Shown here: piece by piece, positions 25,231 through 36,099 of the stretch
Position numbering within the stretch: the first letter of the stretch is position 1
How the letters are laid out: each line of letters begins with the position of its first letter
Source of the DNA: Oxytricha trifallax
Lineage: Eukaryota; Ciliophora; Spirotrichea; Sporadotrichida; Oxytrichidae
Assembly: GCA_000711775.1 (NCBI GenBank)
Contig: ARYC01001531.1
Span: 40,725-104,724, forward strand
Direction of reading: 5' to 3'
Length of the DNA: 64,000 nucleotides
The notes under the pieces: model-generated
What the model saw: the letters and a program-made list of their open reading frames with translations, nothing else
Told to the model about the DNA's origin: nothing
The model's database searches: none
Translations under genes and position numbers: made by a program

Positions 25231-26370
25231 ATTTAGCGAAGATTTGAAATACTGGCTCACCCTGTAATTCCAATACTTGGGGGTTAGTTATTAATACTGC
25301 CATGATCCCGCAGTCTTCCGGATCTTTTACTTAGTTTGTGTTCGCCAAACTATTTAGTTTGTTGATCTTAAACTCTTTCCCAACAGTCTCTTCTGCAAGT
25401 TCACTAATCTTGCCTAAATGCTTTTGTATGAGAGCTAGGCTTCCTATTAATTTTCTTGTGTCGTAGATCTCTAGAGTCTTAGTCCCTCTCTCGATTAACA
25501 GAATCACCCAGTTTTTACAATTCATTTAATTACTCTAGCAACTTTTAGGGATAACTATTCCTTCCAAAGCCTCTGTTTCTCTTCAGTATTTACCATTTTC
25601 AAGCTTCCAGTTTACAGACCCAATGATTTTTTCCAGGCTATGTTTTCCATTGTCGTCCACGACTATTGGTGGCATTATCATGAGTCCCAGTTTGTTTTGA
25701 ATGAATTGTACTTCCTCCATTTGTTTGGATATCGTTTCCATCGTTTCTTCTGAGATTTGATTTCAAGGGATGATATCAAAATGTTTCCAATCTTGATTGA
25801 TTTCTTTCCAGTAATCATGTTGTTTCTCTGACCAAAGGTCTCTTTTCCTCACTCCTCTTTGCCTTGTTTCTCTCCTATCTTCATACATTTAAACCATTGC
25901 TTTCTCTAGTCAGGTCCTTGCGTTTGAACAGCTTACGATTGTGATCATTCTCGTCTCCTGTGGAGTCCACCCTTTCTTGGCGTAGATTATTTTGTCAAAT
26001 CCTTTAAAAGTAACTTCTGACAAGTCGATGATTCTTTTGAACTTCATCAGATCTCCCAGAACGTACACTGATCCATCCTAGTATTTGTCGAATTGGGTTC
26101 TTTAGCTCTTGGATTTATGTAGCCTTTCGCTTGGGCTTGATTTTCCAATCTTGAGCTTGCTTTTAAAACCCATCTATTTGTTTAGTGGTACTCTGAAATT
26201 CTCCTCATTTTATTACATAGTTCTTCTTGGTCTCTGCTCCTATCTCTGTGATTGTATCTTACCTCCTACACTTTCCTCCAGAATTCCCTCTTCTTGATGT
26301 CTTATATTCACTTTTCGTTATTTCTATCTTCTGAATTGCTCTTCTTCTCCTCCTCTTGATGTTTATTGAA
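25231..26370 (-). pseudogene. REP-A second ORF, N-terminal and protease-like part
   Basis: Reads EVRYNHRDRSRDQEE (about 26250), then LIDLSEV/AKKGWTP-type blocks also found in REP-B. The Ulp1-like core follows: NWVILLIERGTKTLEIYD (about 25500), then KDPEDCGIMAVLI (about 25300). The Asp-Cys-Gly motif is kept; the position of the usual catalytic His before Trp is Asn, as in all three copies here. It has at least one frameshift (near 26200), and the expected start codon is not present (ATC where REP-B has ATG). An almost exact copy of the element's 5' leader precedes it (26392-26426). Confidence 0.7.
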
Positions 26371-26391
26371 ACTTTATTTGTTTATTGGTAT

Positions 26392-26426
26392 CCTCTTTAA
26401 TTGTTAAAGATTTCTCTTTATTTTTA
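26392..26426 (-). repeat. REP-A leader repeat before the second ORF
   Basis: The 33-nt block whose plus-strand sequence begins CCTCTTTAATTGTTAAAGAT occurs here and again at 36058-36090 in front of the first ORF, with one or two differences. Confidence 0.7.
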
Positions 26427-26506
26427 ATTAATTATTTTATTATAATTCTCTGATTTCATTTCATTATTACTTTCACGTTTTAAATATTAAATTATTTTGT
26501 CAAATC

Positions 26507-27375
26507 TAAATTTGAGTAATCTAATCTGTTTATTTATCCCTTTTTTTTGACATAAGCCACCTTAAATAGTTTTTTAATAGGCTGGTTGTTTTCGCGTAGT
26601 TCAAGTTGTCTTATTCTTTAGTCTAACCAAACCATGTTCGTGATTATTTCTATTTGTTTGTGACTTTGTTTGTCAAATATTCTATTCTCTCTTATTGTTT
26701 TTGATAATCTGTTTGGGTCTTGGTGAGTTAATGAGTTCACAATTCTTCATATGATTCTAGTCTACCAAGACCTTGTGTAAACTACTGTAATGGCTCATGT
26801 CATAGTTGATTATAGTTTTCCCTTAACTTATTGCCATCATGGTGTCCATAACATTTTTAGTTAGGAATTTTTTCTTTCTTTTTTACAGTTTATTTCCCTT
26901 TTCTTTGATCTCTTCACTCGCTTTTTGTGGCCTTATGAATTGGTCTATGTTCATATTTATTCTCTTCATGTTCTTCCGAACCAAGTCCCTTATTTTTTCA
27001 GTGGTATTGGTTTCTTTTAACTATGCAATATTCCTCAAAATTTTGTTGGAAGTAACTCTCGGTGTTCTAAAGGCGATTATTTTTAGTTGTAATTCTATCT
27101 TCTCGATTCACGAATCGAGCCGCCATCATCGGGGTGTATTTGTATATTATTAGTGATCTTATCTATGCCATCATTATCGTGTCACTGACTGTACGGTTGT
27201 TAGAATTATTTAGCTTTTGGTAGAATTCTGTTTTCTTTTTAATTTCAATCCAACTATTTTTAGTAGATATTGTGTATTCAGACATATGTTTAATCCTCAG
27301 TACTTAGCTTCTTGGATTTTGTTAATTCCTTCTATTTGAATTTCATTTTTAAAGTTCCTTGAGTAACTCAAAAAT
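26507..27375 (-). pseudogene. REP-A RT ORF, C-terminal part
   Basis: Continues the RT protein after the 6.3-kb insertion: NFKNEIQIEGINKIQEAKY, then blocks matching REP-C (IELQLKIIAFRTPR here versus IETQLKRIAFKTPR in REP-C; EIITNMVWLDQRIR versus EIIANMVWLDDRIR). A TGA replaces a Leu codon in KYLG near 27315, and there are further shifts. The C-terminus aligns with REP-C so that a TAG in REP-C matches a CAG (Gln) here, which supports TAG as Gln. Confidence 0.7.
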
Positions 27376-28558
27376 CAGTAAAAATCGTTGAATTTTCCAA
27401 CTTTTAGAAATAAATATTCAATCTTAATCAAGTTTATTATTACTATAATATTCTTTATAATAATAAAATTTGAGACTATAGCTTTTCAATTAAAATGTAA
27501 AATAACATCCAGCATGAATCAGCAGAAACAACAGGATGCATCTTAACTCCTTGAGGTGGTTAGCTGCTTGCCAATTAGCTGAAAGTAAATAAAGTTTAAA
27601 AGGCGCAAGACTGGCCAGAGATCAGTTTACGTTGTGATTTTCTAGGAATGTCAACATATAAGAGACAACTTAATCAAAATCTGTGAAAGCGAGTAGCCTC
27701 CTAGGCCCCTTAACTTATGATTTAGAACAAAATAAAGTTCGCCACATAAATTCCACGAATCTAGAAATCATTCTATGACAAGTAAAAAACGACTGTGATC
27801 TGAAAATCTTAAAATTAAGAATGTAAAATGGGTATAGGGAGGACTGAACACTACTATGCATTAAAAGTTAATAACTAGAGGCGATTATCAATTAAGATAA
27901 AAGTTCAAGATTTTCAAGGATGTTCACTTTGATAAACAAATGAAATCAACAGATTAATTCAACATCTAAAACAGTCACCATCTTCAACCCTTATAGGATT
28001 TCAAAAATGTTATTGTAAATTATAAAAACACAGTTTTTCCTGAAGGCCGTAATCCTCATAGTGGTTTCAATCAAACTTAAAATCAAAATGGGAAGCTTGT
28101 TTAAAGAGGGAATAGGAATGAATTCTAAAACTTGAACAATGAAAATTATTTATTGCGGTGAGCGCTAATGCCTCTCAAGAACAGATATTCGTCGGAATGA
28201 TTTTGATTCTCATATTTGCAGGAGCCTTGGGATTTTATGGACTTATTATCGCTATTATACTCTGAATCCCAGTCATTGATGACTGAAACCAACACCATGT
28301 AAAGAATTGATATGGAGCGGCAGCACAATCAAAAATTAAACTATTTATGAATAGTTTTGGAGTCAACAGTAATTTCAAAAGCTATTTATGGACTCAAGTT
28401 TTTACTAGTTTAACAAGCCTAAATCCCGTCTGATAAATATCTACTAAGTTAATCAGAAAATTTTTGAGGGTAGTCTACTGAAAAAATGCTAACTTTTCTC
28501 ACTAGGCTACCCCATAGAGTGCCTTATGTATATTAATTAATTTTTAATACAGGAATTA
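27376..28558 (+). repeat. Left TIR of the 6.3-kb transposon
   Basis: Inverted copy of 32525-33720. Starts CAGTAAAAATCGTTGAATTT; the inner end is near TTTTAATACAGGAAT. Outside the V-ATPase fragment no frame is convincing. Confidence 0.88.
28139..28265 (+). pseudogene. V-ATPase subunit c (proteolipid) C-terminal fragment, left TIR
   Basis: Plus-strand frame reading ANASQEQIFVGMILILIFAG, then ALGFYG-LIIAIIL and a TGA (28263-28265). This is the end of the V-ATPase 16-kDa proteolipid, including its fourth membrane helix. In the functional protein the helix reads IFAE-x-LGxYGLI, and the glutamate carries protons. Here it is Gly (codon GGA). Relative to the right arm, 2 bases are missing in the codons just before ANASQ, so the local ATG (28139) is out of frame. 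There is no upstream proteolipid sequence (helices 1-3), so only a 3' exon-sized piece was captured. Confidence 0.75.
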
Positions 28559-28566
28559 ATATAAAA

Positions 28567-29614
28567 TGAAATTTTTGAATAAACTAGCTTTAAAGGCTTT
28601 CATTTCTCCTAAGAATATATATTACCTAAGATTTGGTACTTACTCTATTAGTGATTAAGTTAAACCTGTTCGTTTATTAAGATTTTTAGTGTAAAGTTTA
28701 AATTTATCAAGATACAAAATTTTGAAGCTAATAAAATACTTTAAATAAGATCCAGATTCAAAGTTTAGATATGTAGTTAAATCTTAAAAATAATTCATAA
28801 TAAGAAGACATAGACTTTCTTACCAGTAAAGAGACTTTTGAATAGTGGTCAACCTATTCATTAATTGAAAGATTTGCATTGTTTCAGCAAATTAATCCAC
28901 TCAAATCAATTTCTCCCTCATAATTGCGAAGAATATATATATAAAGAATAAAATTAAATATAAGTAAATTTATTTGCGGCCAAAATAGAGATAATTGGTC
29001 CTGTCGACTAGATTGTATAAGTTGCTGAATTAATGTAAAAAGTGTAGTATTATGTAGAGTCAAATTATGAAGTATTTTTTATTGATGAGGCTATATATTC
29101 GTAAAAATTAATAAAAACTAAATCTAAATCATGGAGAGGAATATACTAGAAATATTAAATGCAAGATAGGAGATAATGGCTAAAAACTATTGCAATAGTA
29201 GCTGGTATATCAAAAGATACAGGGTTAATTGCTTGGAGAGTGCGTGATAGATCTATTAAAAAGCTAGATTTTAAAAACTTCATCTTAAAAGTTTAGGAAA
29301 AGATGGCTGGAAAACGAATAGTCTTCTTTTTAAACAACTTGAGAATGCATCACTCAAGAGACTTCAAAAGTTATTGCTAAGACTAAAACATTCCAATAAT
29401 ATACAATGTGCCCTACATGCCTTTCTTAAACCCAATTGAAAATCTGTGGGCTATACTCAAAAATAAATACTAGAAAAATGTTACCAATTAAATAATAAAT
29501 AATGAGTTTAAGTAAAGTAGACAATTATTAAGATAGTCTATTTAATAATTATAAAGTTAATATATTATTGGTATTGCTTAGTCAGGTTTATAGAAACTAT
29601 TAATTAATTTCTGA
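28567..29614 (+). pseudogene. Tc1/IS630-type transposase of the 6.3-kb element
   Basis: The coding sequence changes frame twice. First comes an N-terminal part starting MKFLNKLALKAF (28567). Next is a segment with TSKETFEQWSTYSLIERFAL and NPLKSISPSQLRRIY, the usual N-terminal domain pattern of ciliate Tc1-like transposases. Last is the catalytic domain in one frame to a TGA at 29612. First Asp: VFFIDEAIYS (29084). Second position: VFFLNNLRMHHS, where the family has DN, so the catalytic Asp is Asn. Third: YMPFLNPIENLWAILK with the Glu kept. The frameshifts and the missing Asp make it inactive. It is read toward the minus-strand second ORF. Confidence 0.75.
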
Positions 29615-29688
29615 TAAAATTTTGAATCATTAATCAAATATTAAATTACATTTTAGCATCTCCTCCTTGGGTGCCAAAATATTCTTAA

Positions 29689-30449
29689 TCATTTTAAGAA
29701 CTTTATTTTTGTTATTCGAACATAACTTCTGATTTGGGTTATTGTTTAAGAAATGGATTATAATCTCCGATTCCCAAATGTTTTCATTTTAATTCTTAAG
29801 TTAAATCTGCTTGCTTATTGCTTTTCTTCGACTAAACAAGCTTTCTGTCTTTCATGAGAAATATAGATCTCCCAGGTTTCTCTAAATATTAAAAATTAAT
29901 GAATTATAGTGCTTGACTAATAAGGAAATTGGTTTAGAATATTTGCCCACTCTTGAGTAGCTAATATTGTATAGGTTTTTGCAGGAGTCTCTATAGTGCC
30001 ATATCTTTGCTAATTGCAATCTTGAATAATTTCTTGCAATTTTTCTGGCCTTACAGTAGCCATCACACCAAAAAAGAAGTCTCGCTCAATTTTGCATTTT
30101 TACTTTTTTTCTTGATATTCTGGCATAAAAATTCTAAACTCTGGATCTTGCATCATCAATTCAAGAAGATTTTTAAGTGACAATTCTTAATACTTTGGAA
30201 TGTTGACTTAGTTGACTTCTGATGCTTTTAGTACCTTTTTATAGCCATTTATGAATTATCTTAAGAAATCTATTCTAGTTGCTTCCATAGATGGAAGAAA
30301 ATAGCCACCTATAATAATATAAAATATCCTTATCCTTACATTAGTAGACCAAAATAATCATAAATGTCTTTCTTTGATTTGAATTTATTTATCAGTTCGT
30401 CAGGAGTAAGTTGAATTGTATCCTAACCATACCTACGTTTCTAATTCAT
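29689..30449 (-). CDS. Conserved second ORF of the 6.3-kb element, 239 aa, one 41-nt intron
   Basis: The ATG is at 30449 (MNQKRRYGQDTIQLTPDELI) and the TGA at 29689-29691. After DIYDYF an AT-rich 41-nt segment (GTCTACTAATG...ATTATTATAG) interrupts the frame. Removing it gives exactly 240 codons and joins DIYDYF to GGYFLPSMEATRIDF without a shift. The core (GYFLP ... NIPKYQELSLKN ... MQDPEFRIF) aligns with the fragment at 8163-8399. There are no TGA codons, so this is the only undamaged gene of the element. Function unknown. Position and size recall the 22-kDa ORF of spirotrich TBE transposons. That equivalence is an inference. Confidence 0.65.
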
Positions 30450-30955
30450 TAAATTATATATTATAAACTAACTAAAACCAACTAACTTTTTATATAAAAC
30501 CATGTTACTATTTTTAAATATACTAATTAATGACTTAAGTTTTTTAAGGGATTACTAATAATAGAAACAAATGCACGAATTAAAAATATATAAGTTAAAG
30601 TACGAAAAAAAGTTTTTATTTTTTTAAACTTTCAAATATATTTTTATACTTTTGTTATTATCATAATAAAGTGATTGATGAAATCTAATTAATATATACA
30701 GAGATAAACATTTGATATGAAAAATTCGAATTAATTAAGTGATAAAATTATAATTATTTATCAATAAATTAGTTTAATTATTATTGGTTTATATTTGTGA
30801 TAAAAGAGTATTGAATGGAGAGCTTTAGTCCCCGATAGTCATTGGGCATTTAGCATAGATAGCAACTTAAAAGAGGGAAGTACCTACAATAAAAAGTTTA
30901 AGATTGTTTGATTAGCGAGGTTGCTACAACTTATGAACCAGATAAAAAATTAAAG

Positions 30956-32456
30956 ATGTAATAATTGACTTAAGATTTTGTTGGATAGTCTTATCAAAAT
31001 ACTTAAGCCACTTTCAGTAAAGATATTTAACAATTAAACACAGATGAAATCAATGTTTTATAACAAGAGGAAATCAAAGATGATCAAAACATTAATAATG
31101 GTTAGATTCATTGTAAATATGATAATTGCAAATACATCACAAATAAAAAGAATAAATTGAAAACTCATGTTAGATAGGTACATAAGAAAATAGCAAAGTT
31201 TAAAAGAAAAATTGATAAAGATGGTTAAATACTATGTAGACTTTGCTAAAAACCTTTTCAGTCAAAATATAAGCTCGATTAAAACTATACTTCAAATGCT
31301 AACGATGATGATGAATGGGAAGAAAGGGGCCTTAAAAAATATGAATATATTTCATATGATAAATGTAAAAAGTTATAATAGTAAGCTGAAAGGAAAATTA
31401 ATCGTAAAATCAATCAAAGATCATGGTAAGAAGTGAAAAAATCATAAATTAAGGAAATTAATTATTTAGAATAGCACGAGTTTGATTATGATATAGAAAT
31501 AAATCCAGAAAACTTAAAACTAATTGTTCATTGGCTTAATAGAGCAGAAAGAAATAACAAATTAAAAATAAGATAATAGGCTAATATTGGATTTGAAGAA
31601 TCAATCTCAAGTATTCAAAAATTCTAGACATTCAAATTGCTAGTTTCCAATGTAAGCCAACAAACCGAAATCTATAAGAACTTAACAGTTCTATTTATGA
31701 ACTAATTCTAATGTTTAGAAGGAGTTTTAGAAGCTAATTACTATATAATATAGTAAAAGTCATTTTATGATTGAATCCTCAAACTACCCAGTATAAATGC
31801 ACCAAATTTTAAAAGATAATCTGCTAACCTCTAATTAAAAATCACAAATTGCGTAAAAACTTATAAATGCAATAAATAATTTGTATAAGCTTGGAATTGT
31901 TCACAATAAATTAATCCCCAATGCATAAAATTATCAGAAGATTATTTAGACTTAATTATAACTAATTTTGAGAGCAGTACCTTCATCGAAGAGAACAGCA
32001 TAAATAAAATTAAAAAGTTGAAAGTCCGTTTATGCACCATAATATTCAAAAAATGAAAAGGAACGATGAGGCTAAAGATTATTATAACTATGGCATAATA
32101 CTTTTTATTCTTGTGTTTGGGTTAGAATATTTTGAAGATTTTATAAAAGTAGAAAACTACATGCTCAAGCTCGAAAATCTTTTATACTATAACACAAGTA
32201 TACAAGAAGGAAGAATCATAAACGTATGTGTACTTAATAACAACTTAAAAGTAACAATTAAGCTCAAGAGCATCATGGAGATAGTTAATGAAATGAAGTT
32301 TAGAAAACAGCCGATTAGATATGAAATATTCGGATGGAAACACACTGTAAAGTTTACTTATTAATTTTATAACTAAATTAAATTAATTGCTTTAATAAAC
32401 ACTTTCATAATAACCTTATTTAAATTAAACAAAATTACTAAAGATATATATGGCTG
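30956..32456 (+). pseudogene. C2H2 zinc-finger protein of the 6.3-kb element
   Basis: The ATG is at 30956 (MQQLTQDFVG). The first finger is C-x4-C-x12-H-x4-H (CKYDNC...HVRQVH, about 31112-31185). A second finger starts CRLCQKPFQSKYKLD (about 31230) but lacks its His pair. The long Lys/Glu-rich body is broken by a TGA at 31772-31774 and ends in frame at 32054-32056. A frame shifted by one (32032 onward, for example GLEYFEDFIKVENYMLKLEN) carries what looks like the true C-terminus, so there is a frameshift near 32030. TBE elements of Oxytricha also encode a zinc-finger ORF. Here it presumably served the same unknown role. Confidence 0.65.
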
Positions 32457-32524
32457 AAAATAAATTTATATATATTAAAATTCTATTGAATAGAATATTT
32501 AATTAAGATAAATTATTAAAATTT

Positions 32525-33720
32525 ATTCCTGTATTAAAAATTAATTAATAAACATAAGGCACTCTATGGGGTAGCCTAGTGAGAAAAGTTAGCATTTTTT
32601 CCAGTAGACTACCCTCAAATATTTTCTGATTAACTAAGTAGATATTTATCAGACGGGATTTAGGCTGGTTAAATTAGTAAAAACTTGATTGAGTCCATAA
32701 ATAGCTTTTGAAATTACTGTTGACTCCAAAACTATTCATAAATAGTTTAATTTTTTTATTGTGCTGCCGCTCCATATCAACTCTCTTTACATGGTGTTGG
32801 TCTTAGTCATCAATGACTGGGATTCAGAGTATAATAGCGATAATAAATCCATAAAATCCCAAGGCTACTGCGAATATGAGAATCAAAATCATTCCGACGA
32901 ATATCTGTTCTTGAGAGGCATTAGCGCTGACACCGCAATTAATAATTTTCATTGTGTAAGTTCTAGAATTCATTCATATTCCCTTTTCCAACAATCTTCC
33001 CATTTTGATTTTAAGTTTGATTGAAACCATTATGAGGATTACGGCCTTCAGCAAAAACTGTGTTTTTATAATTTACAATAACATTTTTCAAATCCTATAA
33101 GGTTTGAAGATAGTGACTGTTTTAGCTGTTGAATTAATCTGTTGATTTCATTTTGTTTATCTAAGTGAACATCCTTGAAAATCTTGAACTTTTATCTTAA
33201 TTGATAATCGCCTCTAATTGTAGTTATTAACTTTTAATGCATAGTAGTGTTCAGTCCTCCCTATTCCCGTTTTGCATTCTTAATTTTAAGATTTTCAGAT
33301 CCCAGTCGTTTTTTACTTGTCATAGAATGATTTCTAGATACGTCGAATTTAGTGGTGAACTTTATTTTGTTCTAAATCATAAGTTAAGGGGCCTAGGAGG
33401 CTAATCGCTTTCACAGATTTTGATTAATTTGTCTCAAATATGTTGACATTCCTAGAAAATCACAAAGTAAACTGATCTCTGGCCAGTCTTGCGCCTTTTC
33501 AACTTTATTTACTTTCAGCTAATTGGCAAGCAGCTAACCACCTCAAGGAGTTAAGATGTATCGTGTTGTTTCTGCTGATTCATGCTGGATGTTATTTTTA
33601 CATTTTAATTAAAAAGCTATAGTCTCAAATTTTATTATTATAAAGTATAGTATAGTAATTAAACTTGATTAACATTGAATATTTATTTCTAAAAGTTGGA
33701 AAATTCAACGATTTTTACTG
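32525..33720 (-). repeat. Right TIR of the 6.3-kb transposon
   Basis: Inverted copy of 27376-28558, ending CGATTTTTACTG at 33720 and followed by the AAT duplication. It differs from the left arm by scattered substitutions and short indels. Confidence 0.88.
32824..32973 (-). CDS. V-ATPase subunit c-derived mini-ORF, 49 aa, right TIR
   Basis: Intact minus-strand frame from ATG at 32973 (a second ATG is at 32952) to TGA at 32824-32826. After a short leader (MNSRTYTMKIINCGV) it reads SANASQEQIFVGMILILIFA, then VALGFYG-FIIAIIL. This is the last membrane helix of the V-ATPase proteolipid. The essential proton-carrying Glu is Val (GTA); in the left TIR it is Gly (GGA). Both are one base from a GAA codon, so the captured ancestor almost surely had Glu. 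The TGA sits at the normal end of the proteolipid. Whether the peptide is made is unknown; it would be a single-span membrane peptide. Confidence 0.7.
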   Translation of the reverse strand: MNSRTYTMKIINCGVSANASQEQIFVGMILILIFAVALGFYGFIIAIIL

Positions 33721-33723
33721 AAT

Positions 33724-36049
33724 GCTGTTTTTCATCTTAAGCTTTAAGTTATGTGATTTCTCTATTTCCCTGAAGTATTCTATAACTCTTCTAAACTATT
33801 ATGGGTCTTTAATGTTTTCAAGGATGTCATCTACAAATGCAATCAATTTGTCTTGTTTAATTAGAGACTTAAGTTCTTTTAAGGCGTATAACGCATATTA
33901 GATATAGGTTGAATAACATGGGCGATAATCTGCTTTCTTGTGCCACTCCCTGTTCTCTTTTTATCTCCTGTTCTTTAAATGTGATTTTGTTATACGAGTA
34001 TAACATCTCAATGAGCAAGACTATTTCCGCTTCTTTCTTGAAACCTATTCTTCCTCTCAAAATTGATATAAGTTTGTCTTTCCAGACTGAGTCATAAGCT
34101 TTCTTTAGGTCTATTAGTAAGTATGCTTCTCTTTATTTGCTCTTCCTCCTGGATTATTTGATGTGTTCGAGGAGTCTTATTAGGTTTATATGTGTACTTT
34201 TACTTTCATTAAAACCATTTTGGTTTTTTCCTGTTTGTAGTAACCCACTCTTGTTTTCGTTTATTTTGTTAATAATAACTTTTTCCACTATTCTTCCTAG
34301 ATGTGAGTTCAATACGATTAGCCTTGTGTTGCAAACATCTGGGTATGAATTCTTCTAATCTTTGCTTAAAAGGATCAAACTTTCCTCTTTGATGTACTGT
34401 GGGATTAATCTATCGTTGAGCCATTAGGTTATTTTTTGACAAACTGTTTCTCGTATTTTCTAAGATTTGCTCAAGATTTTCCCATCAAACCCATCTGGGC
34501 CTCTTGCTTTATTAAAGTTGCATTATTGTATACTTTTTTCGAAGTCTTTTTCCTCGCAGAATCTTTCTGGTTCTTATTCGTCAAGCATCGTTATGTCTTT
34601 CTTATTTTCTAATGTATCTTTGTGTTCTCTTTTGTCTTTGAATAACTGACTGTAGAACTTTACGATTTTCCTTCTTGTATCGTCCCCTACCTCAATTCTC
34701 TCGTCATTAATCGTCAGTCCTTTAATAGGTTGTGAGTTCTTTTAACTCTTCGTTAGTCTTTTCAACATGTGGAAGAAACCTTTTAAATCGTTTTTATCCA
34801 AGCACTTTTCTAAGTCATTGATTGCTTCTCTCCATTTGATCTTCATTTTTTAAAATATGTTGGCCTAGCTTGTTCCATTGTTTCTTAGGAACCACTATAG
34901 TGGTTGATAATACCAATTTTTTCCTTTTACCTGTTTTTCTATTTTGTCTTTGAAACATTCTTGTATTGTATTGTCTAAATCCTTTAGTATAGTTCCCTTC
35001 CTACTTCAATAAATGTTTTCCAGCATTACTTTCTGATGTCCGTTATTCTAATTGTCCTCTCTCTGTCTGTTAATTTCAGGTCATCATCTTGGTAATTTAT
35101 TTTAAGAATCCCTTGTACTAGTTTGTGATCCGTTAGTCTAAGTTGGCATATTCCCATTTCACAGTCTCTGCATTTGTAAAAATCTGGTCATGTTGGTTCC
35201 CTTTCGTATGAGTTTCCATTCCTTCCTGAAAAGATTATTTCAACCCCTCTTTGTTTAATCTTTTCCCCAAGTCTTTAGTATGGAAGTTGAAGTCTCCCAT
35301 CACAATTATTCTCTGTTTCTGGCAGTTTTACTTTAGTGATTTAATCATTAAAATCAGTCTATTTTTTAGTTCTTTTACTTCTTCGTTCCAATATGGTGGT
35401 ATGTATGCTGTAATGAGGTGGAGTGGGAATCACACCATGTTCAAGATGTTTCAAGCTATAAATTGTTTGAGAGTTTTAATTGTTTTCATTTCATACTTTC
35501 CACAATTTAATACCAGCACTCCTCCTCGCTTATTGGGTTTGTGCTATGTTCTTGTTGTTGATTCCAACCAGTCTTTAGAGTCTTGTCTCTACAAGTCCTA
35601 TGAAATCAGGGTTTTTGCCTTCAATATCCTTCATAAGTTGGTCTTGTTTAAGTTTTGAGTTCAATCCTCTGACATTCTGTAAGCATAGCTTTATCTCTAT
35701 CGTTTTCGTAATTCCTTGTCTTTTGTTACTTATGATTTGCTCTCTCCTCTTGGTTCGTTATCTCTCCGCGAACCTTTCCTTTCTTCTCACCCATCCTTCA
35801 ACTTCTCTAAGAGATTAGTAGAATTCAAGCTGCCGGCTATTGTCAATCTTGACCGAAAATTTGTTTATGTTTTTCCAATTGTTTTATTATAACTAAACAT
35901 TCTGGTTTTGAAATGTTGAATTTTGCGAATCCGATTTTGAATTTTCAAAGTATTTTTCCAATGTCTACTGTGAAGATGGTTTTTCTCCTTGACCACTATT
36001 TAGCGAGTAGATAGGTCCTTCCATTGGCTGTTTACTTCTCTGGCTCCAT
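33724..36049 (-). pseudogene. REP-A endonuclease/reverse transcriptase, N-terminal part
   Basis: Starts at ATG 36049 (MEPEKQTANGRTY). Endonuclease (EEP) landmarks: NVRGLNSKL and NPDFIGLVETRL (about 35640-35560), GDFNFH (about 35290), LTDHKLV (about 35125). RT landmarks: FIDLKKAYDSVWKDKL (about 34100), GVAQESRLSPMLFNLY (about 33950) and the active-site block IAFVDDIL (about 33840), where most LINEs have FADD. There are frameshifts, for example near 33900 between MLFNLY and the VDD block. The RT is interrupted at 33721 by the 6.3-kb transposon and continues at 27375. Confidence 0.8.
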
Positions 36050-36057
36050 TTTTTCAG

Positions 36058-36090
36058 CCTCTTTAATTGTTAAAGATTCCTCTTTATTTA
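36058..36090 (-). repeat. REP-A leader repeat before the first ORF
   Basis: Same 33-nt block as 26392-26426, lying just upstream of the RT ORF start. Confidence 0.7.
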
Positions 36091-36099
36091 AATTTGATT

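Larger units (their letters stand above)
27376..33720 (+). mobile_element. 6,345-bp DNA transposon with ~1.19-kb TIRs (TBE-like)
   Basis: The ends are CAGTAAAAATCG...CGATTTTTACTG, flanked by AAT at 27373-27375 and 33721-33723 (3-bp target duplication). The TIRs (27376-28558 and 32525-33720) are long and highly similar. The unique 4 kb encodes a Tc1/IS630-type DDE transposase (plus), a 239-aa ORF with an apparent intron (minus) and a C2H2 zinc-finger protein (plus). Euplotes Tec and Oxytricha TBE elements have comparable content. The transposase and zinc-finger genes are damaged, so this copy is probably inactive. It is inserted in the RT gene of REP-A. Each TIR contains a fragment of a V-ATPase subunit c gene. 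Confidence 0.88.
24150..36095 (-). mobile_element. REP-like non-LTR retrotransposon (REP-A), split by two later insertions
   Basis: A minus-strand two-ORF element. The endonuclease/reverse-transcriptase ORF starts at 36049. A second ORF with an Ulp1-like domain runs from about 26370 to 24170. A 6,345-bp transposon (27376-33720) interrupts the RT ORF and a 551-bp MITE (24677-25227) interrupts the second ORF. Both ORFs are damaged (frameshifts, TGA codons, lost start in the second). The host sequence rejoins in frame when the MITE and one 3-bp duplication are removed. REP elements are a germline-restricted LINE family described in Tetrahymena; the assignment rests on domain order and on similarity to the two other copies in this window. 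Confidence 0.8.

Noticed and set aside
32761-33024. Plus-strand 87-aa ORF in the right TIR (and its mirror at 28146-28328)
   Set aside because: Antisense of the V-ATPase proteolipid fragment; the real signal is on the opposite strand of each arm.
27376-33720. Maverick/Tlr-type element
   Set aside because: Too short, no polymerase, packaging ATPase or retroviral-type integrase seen; the gene content fits a Tc1/TBE-like element.
34137-35818. Plus-strand hydrophobic ORFs in REP-A
   Set aside because: Antisense shadows of the endonuclease/RT gene on the minus strand.
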